Below are positions 33,718 through 42,250 of a DNA stretch of 64,000 nucleotides, in pieces. The stretch comes from an uncultured Eubacteriales bacterium (GTDB lineage Bacteria > Bacillota > Clostridia > Oscillospirales > CAG-272): the NCBI GenBank assembly GCA_934486825.1, contig CAKSQF010000012.1:1-64000 (forward strand). The letters run 5' to 3'. Each line of letters opens with the position of its first letter. Position 1 is the stretch's first letter. The position numbers and the translations under genes are program-made. The notes below the pieces were generated by a model. The model had not been told where the DNA came from. It was given only the letters and a program-made list of their open reading frames with translations, and searched no databases.

Positions 33718-34281
33718 ATGTCGCTTATCGGCAAAGAAATCGCCGACTTCTCGGTAATGTCATACAGGGACAACAGATTTGAAAAAATCGCAAAAAAAGA
33801 TCTTCTCGGCAGATGGAGTCTGCTTTTCTTCTATCCCGCCGACTTCTCGTTCGTCTGTCCGACCGAGCTTGAGGATCTTCAGGAGCATTATGACGACTTC
33901 AAAGGTGAGGGTTGCGAAATATACGCGGTTTCGACCGACAGCCATTTTGTACACAAGGCATGGCACGACTCTTCCGAAAAGGTTGGAAAGGTGACATATC
34001 CGATGCTTGCCGATCCCGCCCATCGGCTTTCGCTTGACTTCGATGTTCTTTCGGACGACGACGGCATGTCCGAGCGCGCGGTCTTCATTCTCGATCCGAA
34101 AGGCAAAATAGTTTCGTGCGCAATAAATTCAGGCGGAGTCGGACGCAATGCCGCCGAGCTGTTGCGGATTCTGCGTGCCTGCAAATTCGTGGACGAGCAC
34201 GGCGACAGAGTCTGTCCCGCAGGCTGGCAGAAGGGCGACGACACGCTTGCCCCGAGTCTCGATCTTGTAGGTAGCCTGTGA
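33718..34281 (+). CDS. ahpC: Alkyl hydroperoxide reductase C (2-Cys peroxiredoxin)
   Basis: 187 aa from ATG 33718 (GTG 33706 is too close to AAGGAG). Typical AhpC start MSLIGKEIADFSV. Peroxidatic Cys47 sits in FSFVCPTEL, resolving Cys166 in VCPAGWQ near the C-terminus; the length is that of the AhpC subgroup. It reduces H2O2 and organic peroxides and is re-reduced by the flavoprotein encoded directly downstream (stop and next start overlap). No PerR box or clear promoter is visible in the 69-base gap behind brnQ's terminator. Confidence 0.93.
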   Translation: MSLIGKEIADFSVMSYRDNRFEKIAKKDLLGRWSLLFFYPADFSFVCPTELEDLQEHYDDFKGEGCEIYAVSTDSHFVHKAWHDSSEKVGKVTYPMLADPAHRLSLDFDVLSDDDGMSERAVFILDPKGKIVSCAINSGGVGRNAAELLRILRACKFVDEHGDRVCPAGWQKGDDTLAPSLDLVGSL

Positions 34282-35921
34282 TGGAAAACGCAAAATTTTA
34301 TGACGCGATCATAATCGGAGCGGGTCCCGCGGGACTTACCTCGGCGATCTATCTTGCCCGCGCGGGATACGGCGTACTTGTAATTGAAAAGGAAAAGATC
34401 GGCGGTCAGATAACGATAACCTCCGAGGTAGTCAACTATCCGGGGGTGATGAGAACCGACGGATATGCGCTTACCGATACAATGTACAGACAGGCAAAAG
34501 CCTTCGGAGCCGATTTTGTTTCCGCAACAGTTTCGGAAATATCGGCTTCGGACAACAAAAAGAGAGTTTCAACATCGGTCGGAGCGTTCGCCTGTACAGG
34601 CATAATCATTGCGACGGGTGCAAAACCGAAAAGCCTCGGCTTCCCGGGCGAGGAAGAATTCCGCGGGCACGGGGTCGCCTACTGTGCGACCTGCGACGGC
34701 GAGTTTTTTGACAAAAAAGAGATTTTCGTCATCGGCGGCGGATTTTCGGCAGCGGAGGAAAGCATTTTTCTGACGCGCTACGCAAGCCGCGTTACCGTTC
34801 TCGTCCGCGGGCACGATTTTTCCTGTGCGCAATCTGCCGCACACGCGGTCTATGACCATCCGAAAATAAGGGTACTGACCGATACCGAGATCGTAAGTCT
34901 GCACGGCGACACTCTTCCGCGCAGAATAGTTTACAGAAACAGGATAAGCGGAGAAGTGACCGGATATTCGCCCGAAAACGGCGACGCCTTCGGTGTTTTT
35001 GTCTTTGTCGGATACGAACCTGAGAGCGGACTTCTCAAAAACCTCGCCAAAATCGACGAACAGGGCTATATAATTACAGACGAACGTCTTATGACCTCGG
35101 CGGACGGCATTTTTGCCGCAGGCGATGTCCGCAAAAAGGTCTTACGGCAGGTCGTCACCGCAGTCGGCGACGGCGCGACCGCCGCAACCGAGCTTGAAAA
35201 ATATATTTCGGCGGCAGGCGGAGACGCTGCGAGGTCGGGCATGCGAAAAGACGATGCCGGAGGAAAATCGCCCGCTCCGCAGGATGGCGGCAGAGATTCC
35301 GATTCGGTATTTCCCGCGGAAATACGGGAGCAGCTTGCACTGCTCTTCGAAAAGATCGATCGCAAAATCATATTTGAGCTTTACCGCTCCCCCGATCGAT
35401 CGGACAAACGCTCGTCGGAGCTTGAAAAATATCTGCGCGGACTTTGCGGCATCTGCGGAATGTTTTCGATCGAATACGCGGACGGAAAAGACGGGGAGTA
35501 TCTCCCCGCGGTGCGTATACTCGGGGAAGACCGCAGTTACAGCGGACTTGCATTTCACGGGATCCCGGGCGGACATGAATTTTCGTCATTTGCCGTCGGC
35601 ATATGCAATGCGGCAGGCGTCGGACAGCCGATCTCCGACGATCTGCGCCAAAAGATCGAAGAACTGAAAACTCCGCTTGGAATGAAAGTGCTCGTTTCGC
35701 TCGGATGCACGAACTGCCCTGCCCTTGTCATCGCCGCCCAGCAGATCGCGGCACTGAGAGACGGTGTCTCGGCAGAGGTCTACGACGTGACCCTTTATCC
35801 GGAGCTGCGCGAAAAATACAACGTAATGAGTGTGCCCTGCCTTGTGATAAACGACAGCAGGGTAAGCTTCGGTCGCCGCGGGCTTGATGAACTTCTGGAA
35901 TACATCGGGGAGCAGTCGTGA
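34281..35921 (+). CDS. AhpF-like peroxiredoxin reductase with domain order reversed
   Basis: 546 aa; ATG 34281 shares its A with the ahpC stop. Residues 1-310 are a thioredoxin-reductase-like flavoprotein: GAGPAG (13-18), redox CATC (Cys135, Cys138), NADPH motif GGGFSAAEE, and FAD motif GIFAAGDV. A linker (~315-345) leads to two thioredoxin folds like the AhpF N-terminal domain: the first lacks CxxC, the second has CTNC (Cys476, Cys479) in LGCTNCPALVIAAQQIA. Classical AhpF carries this double fold at the N-terminus; here it is at the C-terminus. It should pass electrons from NADPH/NADH through FAD, CATC and CTNC to AhpC next door. Confidence 0.88.
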   Translation: MENAKFYDAIIIGAGPAGLTSAIYLARAGYGVLVIEKEKIGGQITITSEVVNYPGVMRTDGYALTDTMYRQAKAFGADFVSATVSEISASDNKKRVSTSVGAFACTGIIIATGAKPKSLGFPGEEEFRGHGVAYCATCDGEFFDKKEIFVIGGGFSAAEESIFLTRYASRVTVLVRGHDFSCAQSAAHAVYDHPKIRVLTDTEIVSLHGDTLPRRIVYRNRISGEVTGYSPENGDAFGVFVFVGYEPESGLLKNLAKIDEQGYIITDERLMTSADGIFAAGDVRKKVLRQVVTAVGDGATAATELEKYISAAGGDAARSGMRKDDAGGKSPAPQDGGRDSDSVFPAEIREQLALLFEKIDRKIIFELYRSPDRSDKRSSELEKYLRGLCGICGMFSIEYADGKDGEYLPAVRILGEDRSYSGLAFHGIPGGHEFSSFAVGICNAAGVGQPISDDLRQKIEELKTPLGMKVLVSLGCTNCPALVIAAQQIAALRDGVSAEVYDVTLYPELREKYNVMSVPCLVINDSRVSFGRRGLDELLEYIGEQS

Positions 35922-35940
35922 ACTGCTTCCCCGATCTTTT
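35904..35940 (+). terminator. Terminator of the ahpC operon, overlapping the last codons
   Basis: Stem atcggggagcagt (35904-35916) pairs with actgcttccccgat (one bulge) and is followed by cttttttt; the left arm lies inside the coding sequence. Confidence 0.8.
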
Positions 35941-35973
35941 TTCAAAAAAAGTTGATTTTTTTCGCCGAGACTA

Positions 35974-36001
35974 TTGACAAAAGGAAAAAACATGCTATAA
36001 T
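35974..36001 (+). promoter_or_regulatory. Promoter of tRNA-Lys
   Basis: TTGACA (35974-35979), 16-base spacer, TATAAT (35996-36001), 32 bases before the tRNA. Confidence 0.8.
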
Positions 36002-36033
36002 ATCATATGTTCCGTGACATGCGGACGAAATAT

Positions 36034-36109
36034 GCACCCTTAGCTCAGTTGGTAGAGCAACTGACTCTTAATCAGTGGGTCCGGGGTTCGAGTCCCCGAG
36101 GGTGCACCA
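36034..36109 (+). tRNA. tRNA-Lys (anticodon CTT)
   Basis: 76-base cloverleaf: acceptor gcaccct / agggtgc with discriminator A and encoded CCA (36107-36109); D loop agctcagttggtagagc; anticodon stem actga/tcagt with loop CTCTTAA giving CTT, which reads AAG; T arm ccggggttcgagtccccg. It has its own promoter and terminator. Confidence 0.96.
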
Positions 36110-36119
36110 AAATAGTGAT

Positions 36120-36150
36120 GGTCTGTAAGTTTTTCTTACAGACCGTTTTT
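36120..36150 (+). terminator. Terminator of tRNA-Lys
   Basis: Stem ggtctgtaag (36120-36129) with cttacagacc (36135-36144), then GTTTTT. Confidence 0.85.
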
Positions 36151-36152
36151 AT

Positions 36153-36332
36153 ACGGCAGCAAAACAGCTCGGATTTAAGATATTACAGTTTAATGCCGTT
36201 GTCGAAAGCAATATTCATGCCCGACATCTGTACGAGCGGCTCGGATTCGTTCACATCGGAACGGTTCCGAACGCCTTTCGCATGAAGGACGGGACGCTTG
36301 AGAGCATTTGCCTGTATTATCACAGGCTTTAA
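36153..36332 (+). pseudogene. C-terminal remnant of a GNAT acetyltransferase
   Basis: An open frame without a start, from 36129 to TAA 36330-36332, encodes AAKQLGFKILQFNAVV, then SNIHARHLYERLGFVHIG, FRMKDG and LYYHRL. This is the C-terminal third of a GNAT acetyltransferase (the LYERLGF motif closes the acetyl-CoA site). The cofactor loop and N-terminus are missing, cut off exactly behind the tRNA terminator. It is a scrap left by deletion or by past exchange at the tRNA locus. It is followed by an intact-looking terminator at 36361-36387. Confidence 0.75.
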
Positions 36333-36360
36333 ACAATCAATTTTGCGGATATTATCCGAA

Positions 36361-36387
36361 AAAGCAGGCTTTATGCCTGCCTTTTTT
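36361..36387 (+). terminator. Terminator behind the GNAT remnant
   Basis: Stem gcaggc (36364-36369), loop tttat, gcctgc (36375-36380), then six T. Probably the original terminator of the lost acetyltransferase gene. Confidence 0.75.
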
Positions 36388-36429
36388 ACGCAAAGTAAAA
36401 AAAGTATACAAAAAAATCGATACAGGTTA

Positions 36430-36458
36430 TTGATTTTTTTACACTCTCATGCTAAAAT
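36430..36458 (+). promoter_or_regulatory. Promoter of the rhamnosidase gene
   Basis: TTGATT (36430-36435), 17-base spacer, TAAAAT (36453-36458). Confidence 0.6.
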
Positions 36459-36494
36459 CAGATCAGATTACAAAGAATGATCGGAGTATACGCC

Positions 36495-38834
36495 ATGAAC
36501 TTTCCTATGTCATTTTACTGTGCAACCCGTGATTTTGCCGATTTTTCGCATCCCGTACCCGCGCCCGCAATGAGACGCTCGTTCACGGTTGAAAAGGTCG
36601 GCGCTCCCGCAAAGCTTCTGATCTGCGGACTCGGTCTTTACAGACTGTTTGTAAACGGATCGGAAATCACACGGACAATACTCGCGCCTTACATATCAAA
36701 TCCCGATGATATTTTATATTACGACAGCTACGATCTGTCCGATCTGCTGAAGGTCGGCGAAAACGTGATCGGCGTTATCCTCGGAAACGGCATGCTGAAC
36801 TGCCCGGGCGGAACCGTCTGGGATTTTCAGAAGGCAACCTTCCGCAGCGCACCGAAGCTTGCGCTTTCGTTTGAGTGCGGAGAGCTGTCATTTGACGCCT
36901 CCACCTTTGTATGGGCAGAATCGCCGATTATTTTCGACGACATACGCTGCGGATGCTTCTATGACGCGCGAAAGGAGCTTCCCGGGTGGAACGCGCCCGG
37001 CTTTAACGGCTCCGGATGGAAGCCCGTCATAAAAGCCGAAACGCCGCGCGGAACGCCGCGCATCTGCGACGTTGACCCGATCGGCTGTACCCGCACGCTT
37101 TCTCCCGTATCGACAGAGCGAAATGCTTCGGTTACATCAAGAGACTCGACATGGCACATGCATCCGATGATTGCGGGTCAGTCCGCATTTGAAAAATATC
37201 TGCCGGCAAACGGCGGAGTCTGCTTTGATTTCGGAGAAAACACGACAGGCGTTGTGCGGCTTGTGCTGAAAAACACGACACCCGGGCAGAAAATAGACCT
37301 CCAATTTGCCGAAATGCTCACCGACGACGGTGTCGTCCAGCCCGAAAACATCGCAAGATTCTACCCCGACGGATTCGGTCAGCGCGACATTTACATCTGC
37401 CGCGGTGCGGATGAAGAAATCTTTGTTCCGTCGTTCACCTATCACGGCTTCCGTTACTGCTACGTGGTCGGTCTGCGCGGGGATCAGATATCCGAAGACA
37501 CGCTGACATACATGGTGTGCAGCACCGAACTTAAAGAGATCGGCAGCTTCGAATCCTCCTCCCACGTTCTGAACACCCTTCAGAAGATAGTGCGCAACTC
37601 CGATCTTTCGAATTTCTGGCATTTTCCGACCGACTGCCCGCACCGCGAGAAAAACGGCTGGACGGGCGACGCGTCGATATCGTCCGAGCATTTTCTTCTG
37701 AATCTCGATGCAACGCGCAATCTGCGCGAATGGATGAGAAATATCCGCGCCGCACAGCTTGACGACGGAAGGGTCCCCGGGATCGTTCCGACCGGCGGAT
37801 GGGGTTTTGCATGGGGCAACGGACCCGCATGGGACGCGGTACTGTTCAACATTCCGTATTTCTGCTATGTCATGAGAGGCTGTCGCGGGATCGTCGAAGA
37901 AAATGCCGATTCGATGTTCAGATACCTCTACTATGCGGCGGGAAAACGGGACGCCGACGGGATCCTTGCCTACGGTCTTTCCGACTGGTGCGCATGCGAT
38001 GAGGACAGCGGCGAGACAAAGAACACCCCGCTCGCAGTCACCGACACGCTTGTGATCGCCGACTGTGCGCAGAAAGCGGCATACATGTTCGGACAGCTCG
38101 GCAGGCAATCGGAAGCCGATTATGCTATGAAGTTGCACGATGAACTTATTGCCTCGTTCAGAAGGAAATTTGTCGATCCCGACAGTCTGCTTGTTGCGAC
38201 CGGAAGTCAGACCGCTCAGGCATGCGCGCTCTTTTACGGTGTTTTCAGCCGCGACGAGGATGAAAAAGCCTTCGGCGTACTGCTTGATCTTATAAGAAAA
38301 AACAATTACCACATGTCGGGCGGATGCATAGGTCTGCGCACGCTCTTCCACGTGCTTGCCGACCGCGGCGAAGCCGATCTTGCATACCGCATGGTCACAC
38401 AGCCCGACGCGCCCTCCTTCAGAACGATCGTTGACGAAGGGTTCACCTCGCTTCCCGAAGTAATTACTTCAAAAGAAAGGCTGTGGAGGCGCAGACCCTC
38501 GCTCAATCACCATTTCTTCGGCGACATATCGAATTTCTTCATAAGAGACATTGCGGGAATCCGGGTAAACCCCGACCTTGACAACCCGTCAAGGGTCGGA
38601 ATTTGTCCCGCATTTATCGACGGACTTGAGTTTGCCGACGCCTTCTACGAAACGGTCGGCGGAACGGTCAGCGTCCGCTGGGAGAGAAGCGGAGACTGTT
38701 GCATCGATCTGCACATTTCTGCCGACGAAGGCGTATCCGGCTACATCAGACTGCCCCGCGGATGGCATTTCGAAGACGGCAGTATAGGCTCGAAAAAGCT
38801 TGCCTCCGGAATATACAAGGCTGTCCGTAACTGA
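36495..38834 (+). CDS. GH78 alpha-L-rhamnosidase
   Basis: 779 aa from ATG 36495, eight bases after CGGAG (ATG 36477 lacks a ribosome site). N-terminal beta domains (about 20-160 and 190-330; LYRLFVNGSEI and the WDAR-like FYDARKELPGW) precede an alpha/alpha barrel. The family signature is TDCPHREKNGWTGDA (about 375-389), which carries the general-acid Glu; WCACDED near 500 lies where a second catalytic acid is expected. A C-terminal beta domain follows. It removes terminal L-rhamnose from plant glycosides or rhamnogalacturonan pieces. No signal peptide, so cytosolic. Own promoter; terminator shared with the convergent GH2 gene. Confidence 0.9.
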   Translation: MNFPMSFYCATRDFADFSHPVPAPAMRRSFTVEKVGAPAKLLICGLGLYRLFVNGSEITRTILAPYISNPDDILYYDSYDLSDLLKVGENVIGVILGNGMLNCPGGTVWDFQKATFRSAPKLALSFECGELSFDASTFVWAESPIIFDDIRCGCFYDARKELPGWNAPGFNGSGWKPVIKAETPRGTPRICDVDPIGCTRTLSPVSTERNASVTSRDSTWHMHPMIAGQSAFEKYLPANGGVCFDFGENTTGVVRLVLKNTTPGQKIDLQFAEMLTDDGVVQPENIARFYPDGFGQRDIYICRGADEEIFVPSFTYHGFRYCYVVGLRGDQISEDTLTYMVCSTELKEIGSFESSSHVLNTLQKIVRNSDLSNFWHFPTDCPHREKNGWTGDASISSEHFLLNLDATRNLREWMRNIRAAQLDDGRVPGIVPTGGWGFAWGNGPAWDAVLFNIPYFCYVMRGCRGIVEENADSMFRYLYYAAGKRDADGILAYGLSDWCACDEDSGETKNTPLAVTDTLVIADCAQKAAYMFGQLGRQSEADYAMKLHDELIASFRRKFVDPDSLLVATGSQTAQACALFYGVFSRDEDEKAFGVLLDLIRKNNYHMSGGCIGLRTLFHVLADRGEADLAYRMVTQPDAPSFRTIVDEGFTSLPEVITSKERLWRRRPSLNHHFFGDISNFFIRDIAGIRVNPDLDNPSRVGICPAFIDGLEFADAFYETVGGTVSVRWERSGDCCIDLHISADEGVSGYIRLPRGWHFEDGSIGSKKLASGIYKAVRN

Positions 38835-38844
38835 AAAACAGAGT

Positions 38845-38876
38845 AAGGGACTGCACAAAAAGCGCAGTCCCTTTTT
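38845..38876. terminator. Terminator between rhamnosidase and GH2 genes
   Basis: Stem aagggactgc (38845-38854) with gcagtccctt (38864-38873), then a T run on the plus strand; it lies between convergent genes. Confidence 0.8.
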
Positions 38877-38878
38877 GT

Positions 38879-41206
38879 TTAATTCAGTTCAAATGTTATC
38901 ACCGCAGAATCAAGACCGTCCGCATGGGCATAAAGCTTCGCTTTGCCCGCGGATTTTCCGACCGCAACCGCAACCGATATTCTTCCTGCGCGCATCCTGC
39001 GCGAGGTCTCGGTTACCGGGATGTGATCGGATATATCCGACCCGGTTCCGATCACTCTGCAAAGTCCGTTCGTATTGAAGGACACAAAGGGAGCGGCTGT
39101 CGGAACCTCTCTGCCCTTTTCATCGACGACAATACAGCTGAACATAATTACATCGCGTCCGTTTGCGCTCTCGCCGTCGCTCTCCTTTATCAGCTTCAGC
39201 GCGACCCCCCTGCCGGTGGTCTCACGTCTGTCGCAGGCGACCGCTTTGCCGTCTTTATACCCTGCCGCACAGAGCACACCGGGAGTGTACGGAAGGTCAA
39301 ACTCGGCATATCCGTAAGGCTCGACCGCGACTCTGCCGACCGCTTTGCCGTTCAGCTCCAGCGACACCTCGGGCAGATTGGTGTAAACACGCACTTTTTT
39401 CGTCTCGCCCTCCTCGCCGGCAAAATTCCAGTGAGTGGCGATGTGCAGGATCGGTCTGTCGGTTATGAAAAGTGACTGATTCTGATAAAACGCATCCTTT
39501 TTCTGCAGGAACAGGTCGATTGCGCCCGATTGCGAGCAAAGTCTCGGCCAGACCGCCTCTCCGCGATGCTCAAACGCAATCCACTGGAATCCGCCCGCGA
39601 CATAGGGCAGACTGTGCAGAAACTTCCATGTTTCGGTGCGCGATCTGAACCACGAATCGGTATTGTGATCGAGCGCGTTTATATATCCCTTTGAGCTGTC
39701 GTCCGGATAATACCATCCTCTTGTTGTGCCCGTCGCACAGCACTCGGATGAAAAGATCGGCTTGTCGGGGAAGAGCGCGTGAGTCTCCTCGTAGCTTTGG
39801 TGGTTGTAATTCATACCGATCGCGTCAAGCAAACCGTTGACCGTCGATTTCGGCGGCTCGTTTGAAACAGCCGCCATTATCATGCGGGTGTTGTCGAGCG
39901 CCATCACCTTTGCGATCATCGTCTGCGCGATACGTCTGCCGTCGTCCGAGAGGAACTTCATTTCCTCGTTACCGATCGACCACAGCACGACCGACGGGTG
40001 ATTGCGGTCACGCTTTATAAGCGTTTCAAGCTGTTCAAGACCCTCAACCGACGATTCAAAGTGCCGCGTTTCGTCCATGACAAGTATACCTGCCTCGTCA
40101 AGAGCGTCCATTGTCGCTTCGTTGTGCGGATAATGACTGCAACGGTAGCCGTTAGCTCCCATTTCCTTTATCAGCTTCACCTTATAGCGGCAGATACTGT
40201 CGGCGACCGCCCTGCCGGTGAGTCCGAAATCCTGATGTGCGCAGACTCCGTTTATGAATATTTTTCTTCCGTTGAGATAGAAGCCGTTGCCGTCGCCCGT
40301 AAAGGTGCGGAAGCCGAAGTTTGTTTTGCAGCTGTCGATTGCCGCCCCGTTTTCGTAAATGGTTGCCGTCGCGGTATAGAGATACGGATCGTCGATATCC
40401 CAGAGATGCGGGGCTTTTATATCTGCGCAAAGCTTTAGTTTCACAGAAGATTTCGGCCCTGCGGTAATTTGTCCGTCGATCTTTGTGACAGCCCCGCTCC
40501 GATCGGCAAACTCCACGACTGCGCTTACTTCGGCGGCACTCACGCGGTCATTCTTTATTTCAAGCTCTGTCGGAAGCTCCCAGCTTCCGTCTTCCCTTTT
40601 CGACGGCGCGACATACAGACCGTATGTATCCGCATGAAGGGTATTCGTCTTTATCAGATATACATGGCGGTTGATTCCGCCGCCCTCGTACCACCAGCCC
40701 TCGTGCTCGTCGGTCGTGACGTATACCGCAAGGACGTTGTCCTTTCCGAAAATGACAAAATCGGTTATATCGACCGTAAACGGAGTGTACGCGCAGAAAT
40801 TGTGCCTTAAAAGGCATCCGTTGAGATAGACGGTTGCGCCGGTTGCCACCCCCTCGAAATAAAGGACAAGCTGCCTGTCCCTGTCGCCGTCGCCCAGGGT
40901 GAAATGCTTACGGTACCAGCCGTTTGTATATTCGAAAAATCCGTTCGAGCAGTTGTTTTCTTTGCTGATCTCGCCCGATATTATATAGTCGTGCGGCAGG
41001 CTGACCTTCTCCCAGCCGTCGACCGAAAGCTCGTGATCCCAGCCGTAATCATCGGGGGCATCGTTGTAATAGCGGGATGCGGGTCCGACGCGTCTGCGCT
41101 CGGTCTTTGACTGCATATAGGTCGGTCCCTTCGATCTCCATGTGTGCGGTCCCAGCTCCCCTCTGTGGAAAAGCCAGCCGTCGTCAAAAAGTATTTTCTC
41201 TCTCAT
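38879..41206 (-). CDS. GH2 beta-galactosidase
   Basis: 775 aa, ATG 41206 after GGGAGGAT (an in-frame ATG 14 codons upstream lacks a site). Domains: jelly roll (about 1-195, with the start ILFDDGWLFHRGE), Ig-like (195-295), TIM barrel (295-590; ANGYRCSHYPHNE, acid/base Glu in WSIGNEE, nucleophile Glu in FSSECC) and C-terminal beta domains with a DUF4982/Ig-like segment (VRVYTNLPEVSLELNGK). This layout matches larger GH2 beta-galactosidases of gut Firmicutes. The SSECC nucleophile context is a little unusual. Divergent from an AraC regulator that probably controls it. Confidence 0.88.
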   Translation of the reverse strand: MREKILFDDGWLFHRGELGPHTWRSKGPTYMQSKTERRRVGPASRYYNDAPDDYGWDHELSVDGWEKVSLPHDYIISGEISKENNCSNGFFEYTNGWYRKHFTLGDGDRDRQLVLYFEGVATGATVYLNGCLLRHNFCAYTPFTVDITDFVIFGKDNVLAVYVTTDEHEGWWYEGGGINRHVYLIKTNTLHADTYGLYVAPSKREDGSWELPTELEIKNDRVSAAEVSAVVEFADRSGAVTKIDGQITAGPKSSVKLKLCADIKAPHLWDIDDPYLYTATATIYENGAAIDSCKTNFGFRTFTGDGNGFYLNGRKIFINGVCAHQDFGLTGRAVADSICRYKVKLIKEMGANGYRCSHYPHNEATMDALDEAGILVMDETRHFESSVEGLEQLETLIKRDRNHPSVVLWSIGNEEMKFLSDDGRRIAQTMIAKVMALDNTRMIMAAVSNEPPKSTVNGLLDAIGMNYNHQSYEETHALFPDKPIFSSECCATGTTRGWYYPDDSSKGYINALDHNTDSWFRSRTETWKFLHSLPYVAGGFQWIAFEHRGEAVWPRLCSQSGAIDLFLQKKDAFYQNQSLFITDRPILHIATHWNFAGEEGETKKVRVYTNLPEVSLELNGKAVGRVAVEPYGYAEFDLPYTPGVLCAAGYKDGKAVACDRRETTGRGVALKLIKESDGESANGRDVIMFSCIVVDEKGREVPTAAPFVSFNTNGLCRVIGTGSDISDHIPVTETSRRMRAGRISVAVAVGKSAGKAKLYAHADGLDSAVITFELN

Positions 41207-41347
41207 ATTATCCTCCCGTACCTTTCGATTCTGACTGAATTTTAGCATCGGCGCGCATTTTTGTAAATATATTAAAATGAAAAAATATATAAAATATTGC
41301 TTTTTTTAATTGCATATGCTAAAATACCGTAAACGGAGGTGACAGGC
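41207..41347. promoter_or_regulatory. Divergent control region, GH2 / AraC regulator
   Basis: A 141-base AT-rich gap between two start codons. On the plus strand TAAAAT lies at 41320-41325, ~22 bases before the regulator start; on the minus strand a TTTTAA/TATATT-rich stretch lies near 41260-41280. An AraC site is expected here but no clean repeat could be fixed by eye. Confidence 0.4.
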
Positions 41348-42148
41348 TTGAAAATCGAATACGCAAAAGGAGACAGTCCGACCGACTGCGTCAGCGAAAA
41401 CTACTTTAAGCTGAATAACTGCGGTTTTTACATAAATATCGGGAGCGAGCTTGAGACAAACAGGCGCAGCGGGCGCTCGGATTATCAGATCATATGCGTC
41501 ACCGACGGTGAAATGAAGGTTCTCCGCGAAAATGACGAGATAACGGCAGGCGCGGGGAGCTGTCTGCTTTTCAGACCGTGGGAGCCGCAGTGCTACTGCG
41601 TAAAGCAGGGCGGGCATGTAAGTTTTTGCTGGATGCATTTCACCGGAAGCATTGTCCGAGACATGCTTGACGACCTGTCGGCAGACGGTTTTCTGCACAA
41701 TGTTGACAGACCGTCAAGATTTCTTGAAGAAACCGGCAGACTGGTACGGCTCATACGCGAAGGCGCACCAGAGACCTACATCAACGGTCTTGCAATCTGC
41801 CTTATCTCGGGATTTTTCCTGCCGTCAAAAAGCTCCGGGCTTCTGCGCACCTTCCGCCGCATGGAAGCCGACATCGACAGCGGCATTTTCGACAGGGACT
41901 TTGCAAAGTTCTCCGGACTCAGTCAGAGCCGTTTTATCAGACTTTTCAAGTCGGATTTCGGGATCACCCCGCACGCCTGCTTCACAAAGCTGAGAATGGA
42001 GCGGGCGGCGGTATATCTCAGAGAAACATCACTGCCGATAGGAAGGATTGCCGAGCTTGTCGGATATCCCGACCAGTTTTATTTCTGCAACCTTTTCAGG
42101 CGCTATTCGGGCGAGCCGCCGTCCTCGTTCAGGAAAAACACGCTCTGA
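41348..42148 (+). CDS. AraC-family transcription regulator
   Basis: 266 aa from TTG 41348, nine bases after GGAGG (GTG 41339 is too close). Residues about 25-140 form a cupin-like sugar-sensing domain (GAGSCLLFRPWEPQCY); residues about 165-266 carry two helix-turn-helix units (AKFSGLSQSRFIRLFKSDFG, then IAELVGYPDQFYFCNLFRRY), the AraC/XylS signature. It is divergent from the GH2 beta-galactosidase and lies upstream of the beta-mannosidase, so a role in activating one or both with a sugar effector is likely, though inferred only from position. Confidence 0.88.
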   Translation: MKIEYAKGDSPTDCVSENYFKLNNCGFYINIGSELETNRRSGRSDYQIICVTDGEMKVLRENDEITAGAGSCLLFRPWEPQCYCVKQGGHVSFCWMHFTGSIVRDMLDDLSADGFLHNVDRPSRFLEETGRLVRLIREGAPETYINGLAICLISGFFLPSKSSGLLRTFRRMEADIDSGIFDRDFAKFSGLSQSRFIRLFKSDFGITPHACFTKLRMERAAVYLRETSLPIGRIAELVGYPDQFYFCNLFRRYSGEPPSSFRKNTL

Positions 42149-42176
42149 AAAAACACCCCCGAATTTAAAAAATCCA

Positions 42177-42205
42177 TTGACATATTGTCGGCAATATACT
42201 AAAAT
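42177..42205 (+). promoter_or_regulatory. Promoter of the beta-mannosidase gene
   Basis: TTGACA (42177-42182), 17-base spacer, TAAAAT (42200-42205). Confidence 0.75.
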
Positions 42206-42250
42206 GAAAGCGGAACCGACATATCTTTTTAAAGGAGACTGCCACCAACC

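Noticed and set aside
36107..36332. Integrated mobile island at tRNA-Lys
   Set aside because: No integrase, no repeat of the tRNA 3' end in the window; only a gene scrap remains.
37137..38351. A 404-codon minus-strand frame inside the rhamnosidase gene
   Set aside because: Antisense shadow of GH78 with no domain likeness or ribosome site.
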